Source of the DNA: Streptomyces violaceoruber
GTDB lineage: Bacteria > Actinomycetota > Actinomycetes > Streptomycetales > Streptomycetaceae
DNA length: 64,000 nt
NCBI GenBank assembly: GCA_000720805.1
Contig: JODI01000039.1
Location: 1-64,000, forward strand
Direction of reading: 5' to 3'
Shown in pieces: positions 44,906 through 53,359 of this stretch (positions within the stretch are counted from its first letter, which is position 1; each line of letters begins with the position of its first letter). The notes under the pieces are model-generated. The model did no database searches and was not told where the DNA came from. It saw nothing but the letters and a program-made list of their open reading frames with translations. The position numbers and the translations under genes were made by a program.

Positions 44906-45024
44906 GACGGGCCCCGCGCGAGCAGACGGATCCCGGCGTGAGGTGACGGGACCCCGCGCGAGCAGACGGATCCCGGCGTGAGGTGACGGGACCCGAAGTG
45001 AGCAGACGGATCCGGGCATGAGGC
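44906..45024 (+). repeat. Three tandem ~40-bp repeats with 20-bp sub-period
   Basis: Copies at 44906-44944, 44945-44984 and 44985-45024 share the frame GACGGGACCCCGCGCGAGCA then GACGGATCCCGGCGTGAGGT. Each half starts GACGG, so the array is really about six 20-bp units, the last degenerate, and runs on into GACGGATCC at 45025. It fills the gap between the convergent DUF488 and flavoprotein genes. Confidence 0.85.
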
Positions 45025-45040
45025 GACGGATCCGCCGATG

Positions 45041-46714
45041 TCAGGCGGTCTGCCGGGCGGCCGCCCGTCCCGCCGTCCGGCCGGAGAAGAGGCAGCCGCC
45101 GAGGAAGGTGCCCTCCAGCGCGTTGTAGCCGTGGACGCCGCCGCCGCCGAAGCCGGCCACCTCACCCGCCGCGTACAGACCGTCGATCGGCGTGCCGTCG
45201 GCGCCCAGGGCGCGGGAGTCGAGGTCGGTCTGGATGCCGCCGAGGGTCTTGCGGGTCAGGGTGTGCAGCTTGACGCCGATGAGCGGGCCGGCCGCCGGGT
45301 CGAGGATGCGGTGCGGGGTGGCGACCCGGCTGAGGCGGTCGCCGATGTAGCGGCGGGCGTTGCGGATGCCCTGCACCTGGGCGTCCTTGCTGTAGGCGTT
45401 GGTGATCTGGAGGTCGCGCGCCTCGATCTGACGCCGGATCCCGGCGGCGTCCAGGAGCGCCTTGTCGGTCAGCCCGTTCATCTTCTCCACGAGCTGCTCC
45501 AGGTTCGGGGCGGTCACGAAGTCCGCGCCCTTGCGCAGGAAGGCGTCCACCGGACCCGGCGCCCCCTTGCCGAGCACCCGCTCCTTCAGGAACCCGGCGC
45601 GGTCCTTGGCGGTGATGTCGGGGTTCTGCTCGGAGCCCGAGAGTGCGAACTCCTTCTCGATGATCTTCTGGGTGAGGATGAACCAGGAGTGGTCGTGGCC
45701 GGCGATGTCCTCGGTGGTGCGCAGGTACTTGAGGGTGCTGAGGGTGTCGTAGCCGGGCAGGCAGGGGTCGGGCAGCCGGCGGCCCAGGGCGTCGAACCAC
45801 ATCGAGGACGGGCCGGGCAGGATGCGGATGCCGTGGCCGGGCCAGATCGGGTCCCAGTTCTGCAGGCCCTCGGTGTAGTGCCACATGCGGTCGCGGTTCA
45901 CCAGCCGTACGCCCGCGTCGGCGCTGATGTCCAGCATCCGGCCGTCGACGTAGGCGGGCACGCCGGTGACCATGTCGGCGGGCGGGGTGCCGAGGCGCTC
46001 GGGCCAGTAGCGGCGGACGATCTCGTGGTTGGCGCCGATGCCGCCGGTGGTGACGACCACGGCCTGGGCGGTGAGTTCGAAGTCGCCGACGCGCTCACGG
46101 TTGGAGGCGACACCCCGGGGCGAGTGGTCCGAGGCCAGCACGGTGCCGCGCACACCGCGCGCCGCGCCGTCCTCGACGACCAGTTCGTCGACCTGGTGGC
46201 GGTGGTAGAAGGTGAGCAGCCCGTCGCGCGACGCCTGCTTGGCGTGGTCGACGAAGGGTTCGACGACGCCGGTGCCGGTGCCCCAGGCGATGTGGAAGCG
46301 GGGCACGGAGTTGCCGTGTCCGTCGGCCCTCAGATCACCGCGTTCGGGCCAGCCGACGGTGGGCAGGAAGCTGATCCCGTGCCCCTGGAGCCAGGACCGC
46401 TTCTCCCCCGCCGCGAACTCGACGTAGGCGCGCGCCCAGCGCACCGCCCAGGAGTCCTCGTCGTCGATCCGGTCGAACTGCGCGCTGCCCTGCCAGTCGT
46501 TCCAGGCGAGGTCGAAGGAGTCCTTGATGCCCAGGCGCCGCTGTTCCGGGGAGTCGACGAGGAACAGCCCGCCGAAGGACCAGAACGCCTGTCCGCCGAG
46601 GTTGGCGGCGTTCTCCTGGTCCACCAGTGCGACCCGGCGGCCCCGGCTGGTGAGTTCGTGAGCCGCGACCAGGCCCGCCAGTCCGGCTCCGACGACGATG
46701 ACGTCCGCATCCAT
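45041..46714 (-). CDS. FAD-dependent dehydrogenase (KstD-like / FAD_binding_2 family)
   Basis: 557 residues from ATG 46714 (AGAAGGG upstream); ATG 46735 is an alternative adding seven residues. The N-terminus DADVIVVGAGLAGLVAAHEL is the FAD-binding Rossmann motif, followed by LVDQENAANLGGQAFWSFGG, and the C-terminus has GLYAAGEVAGFGGGGVHGYN, the second flavin contact. This matches FAD_binding_2 proteins such as 3-ketosteroid dehydrogenases; the substrate is not known. The gene lies 28 bp downstream of a TetR gene on the same strand and is probably cotranscribed from the operator region at 47.4 kb. Confidence 0.88.
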   Translation of the reverse strand: MDADVIVVGAGLAGLVAAHELTSRGRRVALVDQENAANLGGQAFWSFGGLFLVDSPEQRRLGIKDSFDLAWNDWQGSAQFDRIDDEDSWAVRWARAYVEFAAGEKRSWLQGHGISFLPTVGWPERGDLRADGHGNSVPRFHIAWGTGTGVVEPFVDHAKQASRDGLLTFYHRHQVDELVVEDGAARGVRGTVLASDHSPRGVASNRERVGDFELTAQAVVVTTGGIGANHEIVRRYWPERLGTPPADMVTGVPAYVDGRMLDISADAGVRLVNRDRMWHYTEGLQNWDPIWPGHGIRILPGPSSMWFDALGRRLPDPCLPGYDTLSTLKYLRTTEDIAGHDHSWFILTQKIIEKEFALSGSEQNPDITAKDRAGFLKERVLGKGAPGPVDAFLRKGADFVTAPNLEQLVEKMNGLTDKALLDAAGIRRQIEARDLQITNAYSKDAQVQGIRNARRYIGDRLSRVATPHRILDPAAGPLIGVKLHTLTRKTLGGIQTDLDSRALGADGTPIDGLYAAGEVAGFGGGGVHGYNALEGTFLGGCLFSGRTAGRAAARQTA

Positions 46715-46742
46715 GGCGACCGTTGCCCTTCTCATTGGGGTC

Positions 46743-47369
46743 TCATTCGGGAGTGCCGCTGCCGTCGGTCAGCAGGGCGGTGAGCAACTGCCCCAGCCAG
46801 ACGCGGGCGTGTTCGACGTCCCGGTCCAGCAGCAGTTGGGTGGTGACGCCGTCGTACGCGGCGACGACCGCGCGGGCGGCGCCGCCGACGTCGCCGAGCA
46901 CGGCGGGCAGCGCGGTGGGCCCGGTGGCCCGGGCGAGCCGGTCCTCGATCGCCCGTCGCAACCGTTCCCGGTGCTCCAGCAGAGTCTGGGCCACGGCCGG
47001 GTCGCGGGCGGCGTGGACCAGGAAGTCGGTCTTCACCAGCAGCCAGTCCACGTCGAGCAGCAGCACGTCGGTGACCCGGGCCACGGACGCCGGTACGTCG
47101 AGTTCGGGCCCGTCGAGGGCGAGCGCCTCGGTCACCTGCTCGGCGATCAGGGCGGCCCGCTGCCGGTAGAGGGCGAAGAACAGTTCGTCCAGGCTGCCGA
47201 AGTTCGAGTAGAACGCGCCGCGGCTGTAGCCGGCCGCGTCGCAGACCTCCTCGATGGAGACCCGCCCGAAGCCCTTGGCCGCGAAGACCGCGAACGCCGC
47301 GTCCAGGAGGTTGGCCCGCGTGCGGACCCGCCGCCTGGTGACGCGCCCGGTCGTCTGCTCCACCGCCAT
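46743..47369 (-). CDS. TetR-family transcriptional regulator
   Basis: 208 residues from ATG 47369, with GGAGGG five bases upstream. The N-terminal helix-turn-helix is typical (ANLLDAAFAVFAAKGFGRVS, IEEVCDAAGYSRGAFYSNFG), followed by an all-helical ligand domain (VDWLLVKTDFLVHAARDPAV). The start codon is 15-31 bp from two tandem GATACA-N4-TGTATC palindromes at 47385-47417, so it is very likely autoregulated and controls both the downstream flavoprotein gene and perhaps the divergent AlkB-like gene. Confidence 0.93.
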   Translation of the reverse strand: MAVEQTTGRVTRRRVRTRANLLDAAFAVFAAKGFGRVSIEEVCDAAGYSRGAFYSNFGSLDELFFALYRQRAALIAEQVTEALALDGPELDVPASVARVTDVLLLDVDWLLVKTDFLVHAARDPAVAQTLLEHRERLRRAIEDRLARATGPTALPAVLGDVGGAARAVVAAYDGVTTQLLLDRDVEHARVWLGQLLTALLTDGSGTPE

Positions 47370-47384
47370 GTCCGCCCTCCGTTC

Positions 47385-47417
47385 GATACAGGAATGTATC
47401 CGATACATGGATGTATC
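47385..47417. promoter_or_regulatory. Double TetR operator
   Basis: GATACAGGAATGTATC (47385-47400) and GATACATGGATGTATC (47402-47417) are two 16-bp palindromes with identical half sites GATACA/TGTATC, separated by one base. Their position just before the TetR start and in the divergent spacer to the AlkB-like gene makes them near-certain binding sites for the TetR protein. Confidence 0.85.
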
Positions 47418-47484
47418 GAAAGGGCCGGTCAGGGGACAGGATCGATATAGGAACAGACATTCGATTCAGGAGTACGCTGGATCC

Positions 47485-48111
47485 ATGACCAGGCACCTCC
47501 AGGGCTCCCTCTTCGACCAGACCGACCAGCTGCGGCTCGGCTCTCTCGACGGGATCCGCCGGACCGCGCTCGGCCTCGGCGCCTGGATCGACGTACTGCC
47601 CGGCTGGCTGAGCGGATCCGACGCCCTGTTCGAGCACCTCGCCGCCGAGGTGCCCTGGCGTGCGGAGCGCCGGAAGATGTACGACCACGTCGTGGACGTA
47701 CCGCGACTTCTGGCCTTCTACGGCGCGGACGACCCGCTGCCGCACCCCCTGCTGACCGAGGCGCGCGAGATGCTGTCCGCCCACTACGCCGAGGAGTTGG
47801 GCGAACCCTTCACCACGGCCGGACTGTGCTACTACCGCTACGGCCGGGACAGCGTCGCCTGGCACGGGGACCGGACCGGGCGGGGCGCGCACGAGGACAC
47901 GATGGTCGCGATCCTCTCCGTCGGCACCCCCAGGGACCTGCTGCTGCGGCCGACGCGTGGCGGCGACACGGTCCGCCGGCCCCTGGGACACGGCGACCTG
48001 ATCGTGATGGGCGGATCCTGCCAGCGCACCTGGGAGCACTCCATCCCCAAGAGCACACGTGCCGCGGGACCGCGGATCAGCATCCAGTTCCGCCCGCACG
48101 GCGTGCACTGA
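47485..48111 (+). CDS. AlkB-like 2-oxoglutarate/Fe(II)-dependent dioxygenase
   Basis: 208 residues from ATG 47485. Family features: LGSLDGIRRTALGLGAWIDV, WRAERRKMYDHVVDVPRLLA, then the iron site DSVAWHGDRTGRG (His-x-Asp), WEHSIPK (second His) and RISIQFRPH (2-oxoglutarate Arg). AlkB proteins repair alkylated nucleic acid bases by oxidative demethylation. It is divergent from the tetR gene, sharing the operator region, so TetR control of a repair gene is possible. A hairpin terminator follows 55 bp after the stop. Confidence 0.9.
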   Translation: MTRHLQGSLFDQTDQLRLGSLDGIRRTALGLGAWIDVLPGWLSGSDALFEHLAAEVPWRAERRKMYDHVVDVPRLLAFYGADDPLPHPLLTEAREMLSAHYAEELGEPFTTAGLCYYRYGRDSVAWHGDRTGRGAHEDTMVAILSVGTPRDLLLRPTRGGDTVRRPLGHGDLIVMGGSCQRTWEHSIPKSTRAAGPRISIQFRPHGVH

Positions 48112-48166
48112 CCCACCAGGACGGCGTGCTCTGGGGCGGAGAGGCGGCTGCTTCGGACCACGCGGG

Positions 48167-48199
48167 GGCTGCCTCCGGCGGACGGTGCCGGAGGCAGCC
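48167..48199 (+). terminator. Hairpin downstream of the AlkB-like gene
   Basis: GGCTGCCTCCGGC (48167-48179) pairs perfectly with GCCGGAGGCAGCC (48187-48199), a 7-base loop between. No T run follows. Placement 55 bp after the stop fits a factor-independent or G+C-type terminator. Confidence 0.65.
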
Positions 48200-48399
48200 T
48201 CACGACCGCCCTGGCACCGTCCGACGGCATGATCACGGGGGCCACCGCAGCGGTCCGGCCCGCGGCGTCAACTCACCCAGGACCGGGGCTCGTTCAAGCG
48301 GGCTTCCGGTTCGGCCGGTAGCGGACCCGCCGACTCCGCCCGTCTCCACGTCTGCTTTGCTGTCCCCGTTCGAGCAGGAACCTCACACCCGGGACGATC

Positions 48400-49146
48400 A
48401 TGCGGCCAGACGTGCAGCAAGTAGCCGACGGCGCCTATCTGGTGCACGGCAGCAACACCAACTGGGTGATCCTCACCGACGGGGACACCGCGACGCTGGT
48501 CGACACCGGCTACCCCGGTGACCGGGAGCGGCTCCTCGCCTCCCTCGCGGAGGTGGGCAGTTCACCGGAGGCGGTTCAGGCGGTGCTGATCACCCACGCG
48601 CACAACGACCACCTGGGCTCCGCCGAGTACCTGCGCGGCGGGTACGGCATGCCCGTGTATCTGCACGAGGCCGAAGTGCCGCATGCCCGGCGGGAGTTCC
48701 TGCACCAGGTGAGTGTCGGGACCGTCCTGCGGAACGGCTGGCGTCCCGGTGTCCTGCCGTGGGCCGTGCACGCGATCCGCTCGGGCGGCACCGCCCATGT
48801 CCCGGTCGCGTCCCCGCAGCCGTTCCCGACGGCGGGTCCGCTCGACCTGCCCGGCCGGCCCGTGCCCGTGCACACGCCCGGCCACACCGACGGGCACACC
48901 GCCTACCACCTCCCGGACCGGGGCATCGTGATCTCGGGCGACGCCCTGGTCAGCGGTCACCCGACCTCCCGGACCAAGGGTCCCCAGCTGCTGCCCGACA
49001 TGTTCCACCACGAGCGGACCCGCGCCGTGGCCTCGCTGGAGGTGTTCGAAGGGCTGGAGGGCGACCTGCTGCTGCCGGGTCACGGTCCCGCGTACCGCGG
49101 TCCGGTCCGTGAAGCGGCACTTCAGGCCCGGGAGCGTGCCCTTTAA
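48400..49146 (+). CDS. Metallo-beta-lactamase-fold hydrolase
   Basis: 248 residues from ATG 48400. The zinc-binding motif THAHNDHLGSAE (HxHxDH) is present, with further ligand positions in VPVHTPGHTDGHTAYHL, VISGDALVSG and LLLPGHGPAYRG. This is a general MBL-fold hydrolase, glyoxalase II-like in outline; the substrate cannot be inferred. It lies 62 bp before the DUF4032 gene in the same direction, and the two may be cotranscribed. Confidence 0.9.
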   Translation: MRPDVQQVADGAYLVHGSNTNWVILTDGDTATLVDTGYPGDRERLLASLAEVGSSPEAVQAVLITHAHNDHLGSAEYLRGGYGMPVYLHEAEVPHARREFLHQVSVGTVLRNGWRPGVLPWAVHAIRSGGTAHVPVASPQPFPTAGPLDLPGRPVPVHTPGHTDGHTAYHLPDRGIVISGDALVSGHPTSRTKGPQLLPDMFHHERTRAVASLEVFEGLEGDLLLPGHGPAYRGPVREAALQARERAL

Positions 49147-49208
49147 GGTGAGGTGACGATCACCGGCGAGCCAGCGGCACGCCACAGGCGACAAAGGACA
49201 CGCGACCC

Positions 49209-50447
49209 ATGGCCCTGCAGATCAGCGCGACCAACCCGGAGCATCCCGCGCTCCTGCTCGAACTGCCGTGGCACCTTCCCCTGGAGGAATGGCCCGACGA
49301 ATACCTGGTGCCGCTGCCGCGCGGTATCTCCCGCCACGTCGTGCGGTACGCCCGCGCCGGCGACGAGGTGATCGCCGTCAAGGAACTCGCCGAACGCCCG
49401 GCGCTGCGCGAGTACGAGCTGCTGCGCGACCTGGACCGGCTCGGCATCCCCGCGGTCGACCCGCTGGCCGTGGTCACCGGACGCGTCGACGGCGACGACG
49501 CCCCGCTGGAGCCGGTGCTGGTCACCCGGCACCTGGGCGGCTCGATGCCGTACCGGTCGATGTTCGAGACCACCATGCGCCCGGCGACCATGCACCGGCT
49601 GATGGACGCGCTCGCCGTGCTCCTGGTGCGGCTGCACCTCGCCGGGTTCGCCTGGGGCGACTGCTCGCTGTCCAACACGCTGTTCCGGCGGGACGCGGGC
49701 GCCTACGCCGCCTATCTGGTCGACGCGGAGACCGGCGACCTGCACGCGCAGCTCAGCAGCGGGCAGCGCGACTACGACCTGGACCTGGCCCGGGTGAACA
49801 TCAGCGGCGAACTGCTCGACCTGGAGGCGTCCGGGGCGCTGCACCCGTCCGTGGACCCGATCGAGTTCGGAATGGAGATCTGCGCCCGCTACGGGGGACT
49901 GTGGCAGGAGCTCACTCGCAGGTCCGTCTACCCGGCGGGCAAGTACCAGTACATCGAGCGCCGCATCCGCCGCCTCAACGACCTCGGTTTCGACGTGGCG
50001 GAGATGCAGATCGAGCACTCCTCCAACGGCGACACGGTCACCTTCGTGCCCAAGGTCGTGGACGCGGGCCACCACCAGCGCCAGCTGCTGCGGCTGACCG
50101 GCCTGGACACCGAGGAGAACCAGGCCCGTCGGCTGCTCAACGACCTGGAGAGCTGGATGGCCACCCAGGACGACTACGCCCCGGGCGACCCGCTGGCGGC
50201 CCGCCCGGAGGTACTCGCGCACCGCTGGGTACGGGACGTGTTCCGTCCCACCGTGCGGGCCGTTCCACTGGAACTGCGCGGCTCGATGGACGCGGCGGAG
50301 ATCTACCACCAACTCCTGGAGCACCGTTGGTACCTGTCCGAGCGGGCGCAGCACGACATCGGACTGGACACGGCGGTGGACGACTACATCAAGAACATCC
50401 TCCCCAAGGCGCGCGAGACGCTCCAGCCCAGCCCCACCGCCGACTGA
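49209..50447 (+). CDS. DUF4032 protein with a protein-kinase-like fold
   Basis: 412 residues from ATG 49209. The N-terminal 250 residues look kinase-like: VIAVKELAERPALREYELLR (ATP-lysine region), RLHLAGFAWGDCSLSNTLFR (catalytic-loop equivalent) and YLVDAETGDL (metal-binding Asp). The C-terminal DUF4032 region follows (YIERRIRRLNDLGFDVAEMQ, WVRDVFRPTVRAVPLELRGS). Such proteins have been grouped with lipopolysaccharide kinases, but actinobacteria lack the classical substrate, so the role is unknown. It is convergent with a universal stress protein gene. Confidence 0.87.
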   Translation: MALQISATNPEHPALLLELPWHLPLEEWPDEYLVPLPRGISRHVVRYARAGDEVIAVKELAERPALREYELLRDLDRLGIPAVDPLAVVTGRVDGDDAPLEPVLVTRHLGGSMPYRSMFETTMRPATMHRLMDALAVLLVRLHLAGFAWGDCSLSNTLFRRDAGAYAAYLVDAETGDLHAQLSSGQRDYDLDLARVNISGELLDLEASGALHPSVDPIEFGMEICARYGGLWQELTRRSVYPAGKYQYIERRIRRLNDLGFDVAEMQIEHSSNGDTVTFVPKVVDAGHHQRQLLRLTGLDTEENQARRLLNDLESWMATQDDYAPGDPLAARPEVLAHRWVRDVFRPTVRAVPLELRGSMDAAEIYHQLLEHRWYLSERAQHDIGLDTAVDDYIKNILPKARETLQPSPTAD

Positions 50448-50477
50448 CGGGCGCCGAACCGGCCGCCGCCTGCCGCC

Positions 50478-51350
50478 TCAGACGGGCGGCACCACGGCCA
50501 CCGGGCAGCCGGCGTGGTGCAGCACGCCATGGGCCACCGATCCGATGCGGGCGCCGACCGCCGTACGGTGGGCGCGGCGCCCGACGACCATCAACTGCGC
50601 CGCCTGGGCCGCCGACAGCAGCACCTGCCCGGCGCTGCCCATCTCCACCTGCTCGACGACCGGCACCTCGGGGAAGCGGTCCCGCCACGGCTCCAGCGCC
50701 GCGGCCAGGGCCCTCTCCTCGTACGGCTCCAGGCCGCCGGCCTCGTCGAGGAGCTTGAGGGAACCGGGGCTGTACGCGAAGACCGGCGGCAACGTCCAGG
50801 CCCGTACCGCGCGGACGGTGGCACCGCGCGTCGCGGCTGTCTCGAACGCGAACCGCAGCGCCTCGGCGCTGTCCTCGGGATCGCCCTGCTGGCCCACGAC
50901 GATCTCGCGGCCCGCCGCCTCGGCCGCGGGCTCGTCACCGGCGCGTACCAGGACGACCGGCCGGGTGGCCTCGACGATCACCTGCTGGCCCACCGAGCCG
51001 AGCAGGAAGCCCATGACCCGCCCGTGCCCGCGCGAGCCGAGGACCAGCATCTCGGCCTCGTCCGCGGCGGCCACCAGCGTCTCGGCGTCGGCGCCCTCCA
51101 GCACGTCGGTGGACACCTCCAGCTCCGGGTGGTGCTCGGTGACGGTCCGGGCGGCCTCTCCGACCGCCTCCTTGGCCCAGCCGATCTGGACCTCGGGGTC
51201 CGCCGCCTCGATCGCCTCGTGCGCCTGGTACCGCCAGGCGTGCACCACCCGCAGCGCCAGCTTCCGGCGGACCGCCTCCCGGGCCGCCCAGGCCAGCGCG
51301 GCCAGGCTCTCCTCGGTTCCGTCGACCCCTGCCGTGATCGGGCGCGTCAT
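50478..51350 (-). CDS. Tandem universal stress protein
   Basis: 290 residues from ATG 51350, with GGAGG upstream. Two UspA domains are present (about 1-140 and 148-290). The first starts ITAGVDGTEESLAALAWAAR and ends in the ATP-binding loop LGSRGHGRVMGFLLGSVGQQ; the second starts EIVVGQQGDPEDSAEALRFA and ends with VGRRAHRTAVGARIGSVAHG. Both have the G-x2-G-x9-G(S/T)-like glycine pattern, at least approximately. Tandem Usp proteins are common in dormancy and redox regulons. It is divergent from the receiver/thioredoxin-reductase operon across a 332-bp spacer. Confidence 0.93.
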   Translation of the reverse strand: MTRPITAGVDGTEESLAALAWAAREAVRRKLALRVVHAWRYQAHEAIEAADPEVQIGWAKEAVGEAARTVTEHHPELEVSTDVLEGADAETLVAAADEAEMLVLGSRGHGRVMGFLLGSVGQQVIVEATRPVVLVRAGDEPAAEAAGREIVVGQQGDPEDSAEALRFAFETAATRGATVRAVRAWTLPPVFAYSPGSLKLLDEAGGLEPYEERALAAALEPWRDRFPEVPVVEQVEMGSAGQVLLSAAQAAQLMVVGRRAHRTAVGARIGSVAHGVLHHAGCPVAVVPPV

Positions 51351-51682
51351 GCTGTCCGGCCTCCCTGCGTCGTGGTCCCGTGACCGGTACCCAGTCTTCA
51401 CCACCCTGACGACATGACGTGGCAATGGGGGAAAAAGGTGGTCGTGGACTCGGTCTTTCCGATGGCCGCCGGGCCGCTGGGGGCCGAGGCGCTCGGGTGG
51501 GCGAGGCCGCTGATCCGGGCCGCGTTGACCGTACGTGCTGTGCCGTGTACCGAGAGCGCACTGCCTCCGGTATCCCGGAGCGAACCCGTAGGATCGAACA
51601 TACGATGACCGGGAGCCGGCGCGGTGGCTGAAAGGCAACGGGTTCGCCGTGCCGTCGGTTCGATCCTCGGGGTGGGAGACGT
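51351..51682 (+). other. 332-bp divergent spacer upstream of the receiver/flavoprotein operon
   Basis: No gene seen. It must hold promoters for the Usp gene and the three-gene operon. CTCCGG-TATC-CCGGAG (about 51565-51580) is a short dyad, and TACGAT at 51601-51606 fits a -10 hexamer without a good -35. A T-loop-like string GGTTCGATCC occurs near 51657 but no tRNA folds around it. Confidence 0.35.
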
Positions 51683-53359
51683 ATGGCACAGGCCGCCGAC
51701 GCAGCGCGGACCGTCATCTTGACCGTGGACGACGACCCGGGGGTCTCCCGTGCCGTCGCGCGGGACCTGAGGCGGCGCTACGGCGAGTCGTACCGGATCG
51801 TGCGCGCGGAGTCCGGTGAGTCCGCGCTGGAGGCGCTGCGCGAGCTGAAACTGCGCGGCGATCTGGTGGCGGTGATCCTGGCGGACTACCGGATGCCGCA
51901 GATGAACGGCATCGAGTTCCTGGAACAGGCCCTGGACGTGTATCCGGGCGCACGACGGGTGCTGCTGACCGCGTACGCGGACACGAACGCGGCGATCGAC
52001 GCGATCAACGTCGTCGACCTCGACCACTATCTCCTCAAGCCGTGGGACCCGCCCGAGGAGAAGCTCTACCCGGTCCTGGACGACCTCCTGGAGGCCTGGC
52101 GGGGCAGCGACTTCCGGCCGGTGCCCGCCACCAAGGTGGTCGGACACCGCTGGTCGGCGCGGTCCTCGGAGGTGCGGGAGTTCCTGGCCCGCAACCAGGT
52201 GCCCTACCGCTGGTACTCGGCGGACGAGCCGGAGGGGCAGCGGCTGCTGGCGGCGGCGGGGCTGGACGCGCAGCGGCTGCCGCTGGTGATCACCCCGGAC
52301 GGCACCCCGCTCGTCGAGCCGGAGGCGCCCGAACTGGCGGCGCGGGTGGGGCTGGCCACGACTCCGGCGGCGGACTTCTACGACCTCGTCGTCATCGGCG
52401 GCGGCCCGGCCGGACTTGGCTCCGCCGTGTACGGGGCCTCCGAGGGGCTGCGGACGGTGCTGGTCGAGCGGTCGGCGACCGGCGGTCAGGCCGGGCAGAG
52501 TTCCCGCATCGAGAACTACCTCGGTTTCCCCGACGGCGTGTCGGGAGGCCAGCTCACCGACCGGGCGCGCCGTCAGGCGGCGAAGTTCGGCGCCGAGATC
52601 CTCACCGCACGGGAGGTGACGGGGCTGGAGGTCAACGGCTCCGCGCGGGTCGTGCGGTTCTCTGACGGCTCCGCCATCGCCGCGCACAGCGTGATCCTGG
52701 CGACGGGCGTGTCGTACCGGCAGCTGAACGCTCCGGGCACCTCCGACCTGACCGGCTGCGGCGTGTTCTACGGCTCGGCGCTGACCGAGGCGTCCTCCTG
52801 CCAGGGCCACGACGTGTACATCGTCGGCGGCGCCAACTCCGCCGGGCAGGCGGCGATGTACCTGGCCCGGGGTGCCAAGTCGGTGACCCTGCTGGTGCGC
52901 GGGGAGTCGCTGGCCGCGTCGATGTCGCACTACCTGATCCAGCAGATCGAGGAGGCGCCGAACATCTCGGTGCGCTGCGGCACGGTGGTGGAGGCCGCGC
53001 ACGGCTCCGGGCGCCTGGAGCAGTTGACGCTGCGGGACGTGGCGAGCGGACGGACCGAACTCGTCGACGCGCAGTGGATGTTCGTGTTCATCGGCGCGGC
53101 CCCGCTGACCGACTGGCTGGACGGTGCCGTGCTGCGGGACGACCACGGGTTCATCCTGGCCGGACCCGACCTGACCCCCGACGGGCGGCCGCCGGCCGAC
53201 TGGGAGCTGGACCGGCCGCCGTACCACCTGGAGACCAATATTCCGGGCGTGTTCGTCGCGGGCGACGCGCGCGCAGAGTCGGCGAAGCGGGTCGCGTCCG
53301 CCGTCGGAGAGGGAGCCATGGCCGTGATGCTCGTCCACCGTTATCTGGAGCAGTCATGA
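51683..53359 (+). CDS. Response-regulator receiver fused to a thioredoxin-reductase-like flavoprotein
   Basis: 558 residues from ATG 51683, GGGAG upstream. Residues about 10-135 are a receiver with acidic pocket Asp16-18, phosphoacceptor Asp68 (VILADYRMPQMNG) and Lys119 (YLLKPWD). Residues about 150-225 look like a glutaredoxin/thioredoxin-type fold (VGHRWSARSSEVREFLARNQ, RLPLVITPDGTPL) without a Cys pair. From 232 on the protein is thioredoxin-reductase-like: FYDLVVIGGGPAGLGSAVYG, TGGQAGQSSRIENYLGFPDG, VYIVGGANSAGQAAMYLARG (NADPH site) and GVFVAGDARAESAKRVASAV. Where thioredoxin reductase has CxxC the sequence reads Tyr-Gly-Ser-Ala (363-366), so a normal disulfide active site is missing; Cys359 and Cys373 flank it. 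The stop overlaps the next gene (ATGA). Confidence 0.92.
   Translation: MAQAADAARTVILTVDDDPGVSRAVARDLRRRYGESYRIVRAESGESALEALRELKLRGDLVAVILADYRMPQMNGIEFLEQALDVYPGARRVLLTAYADTNAAIDAINVVDLDHYLLKPWDPPEEKLYPVLDDLLEAWRGSDFRPVPATKVVGHRWSARSSEVREFLARNQVPYRWYSADEPEGQRLLAAAGLDAQRLPLVITPDGTPLVEPEAPELAARVGLATTPAADFYDLVVIGGGPAGLGSAVYGASEGLRTVLVERSATGGQAGQSSRIENYLGFPDGVSGGQLTDRARRQAAKFGAEILTAREVTGLEVNGSARVVRFSDGSAIAAHSVILATGVSYRQLNAPGTSDLTGCGVFYGSALTEASSCQGHDVYIVGGANSAGQAAMYLARGAKSVTLLVRGESLAASMSHYLIQQIEEAPNISVRCGTVVEAAHGSGRLEQLTLRDVASGRTELVDAQWMFVFIGAAPLTDWLDGAVLRDDHGFILAGPDLTPDGRPPADWELDRPPYHLETNIPGVFVAGDARAESAKRVASAVGEGAMAVMLVHRYLEQS

Noticed and set aside
44906..45024. CRISPR-like array
   Set aside because: The repeats are contiguous with no unique spacers, and no cas genes are present.
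51610..51675. tRNA-like string with GGTTCGATCC and a D-loop-like GGTGGCTGAAAGG
   Set aside because: The T-arm stem does not pair beyond two bases, and no acceptor stem or anticodon arm of the right geometry can be drawn.
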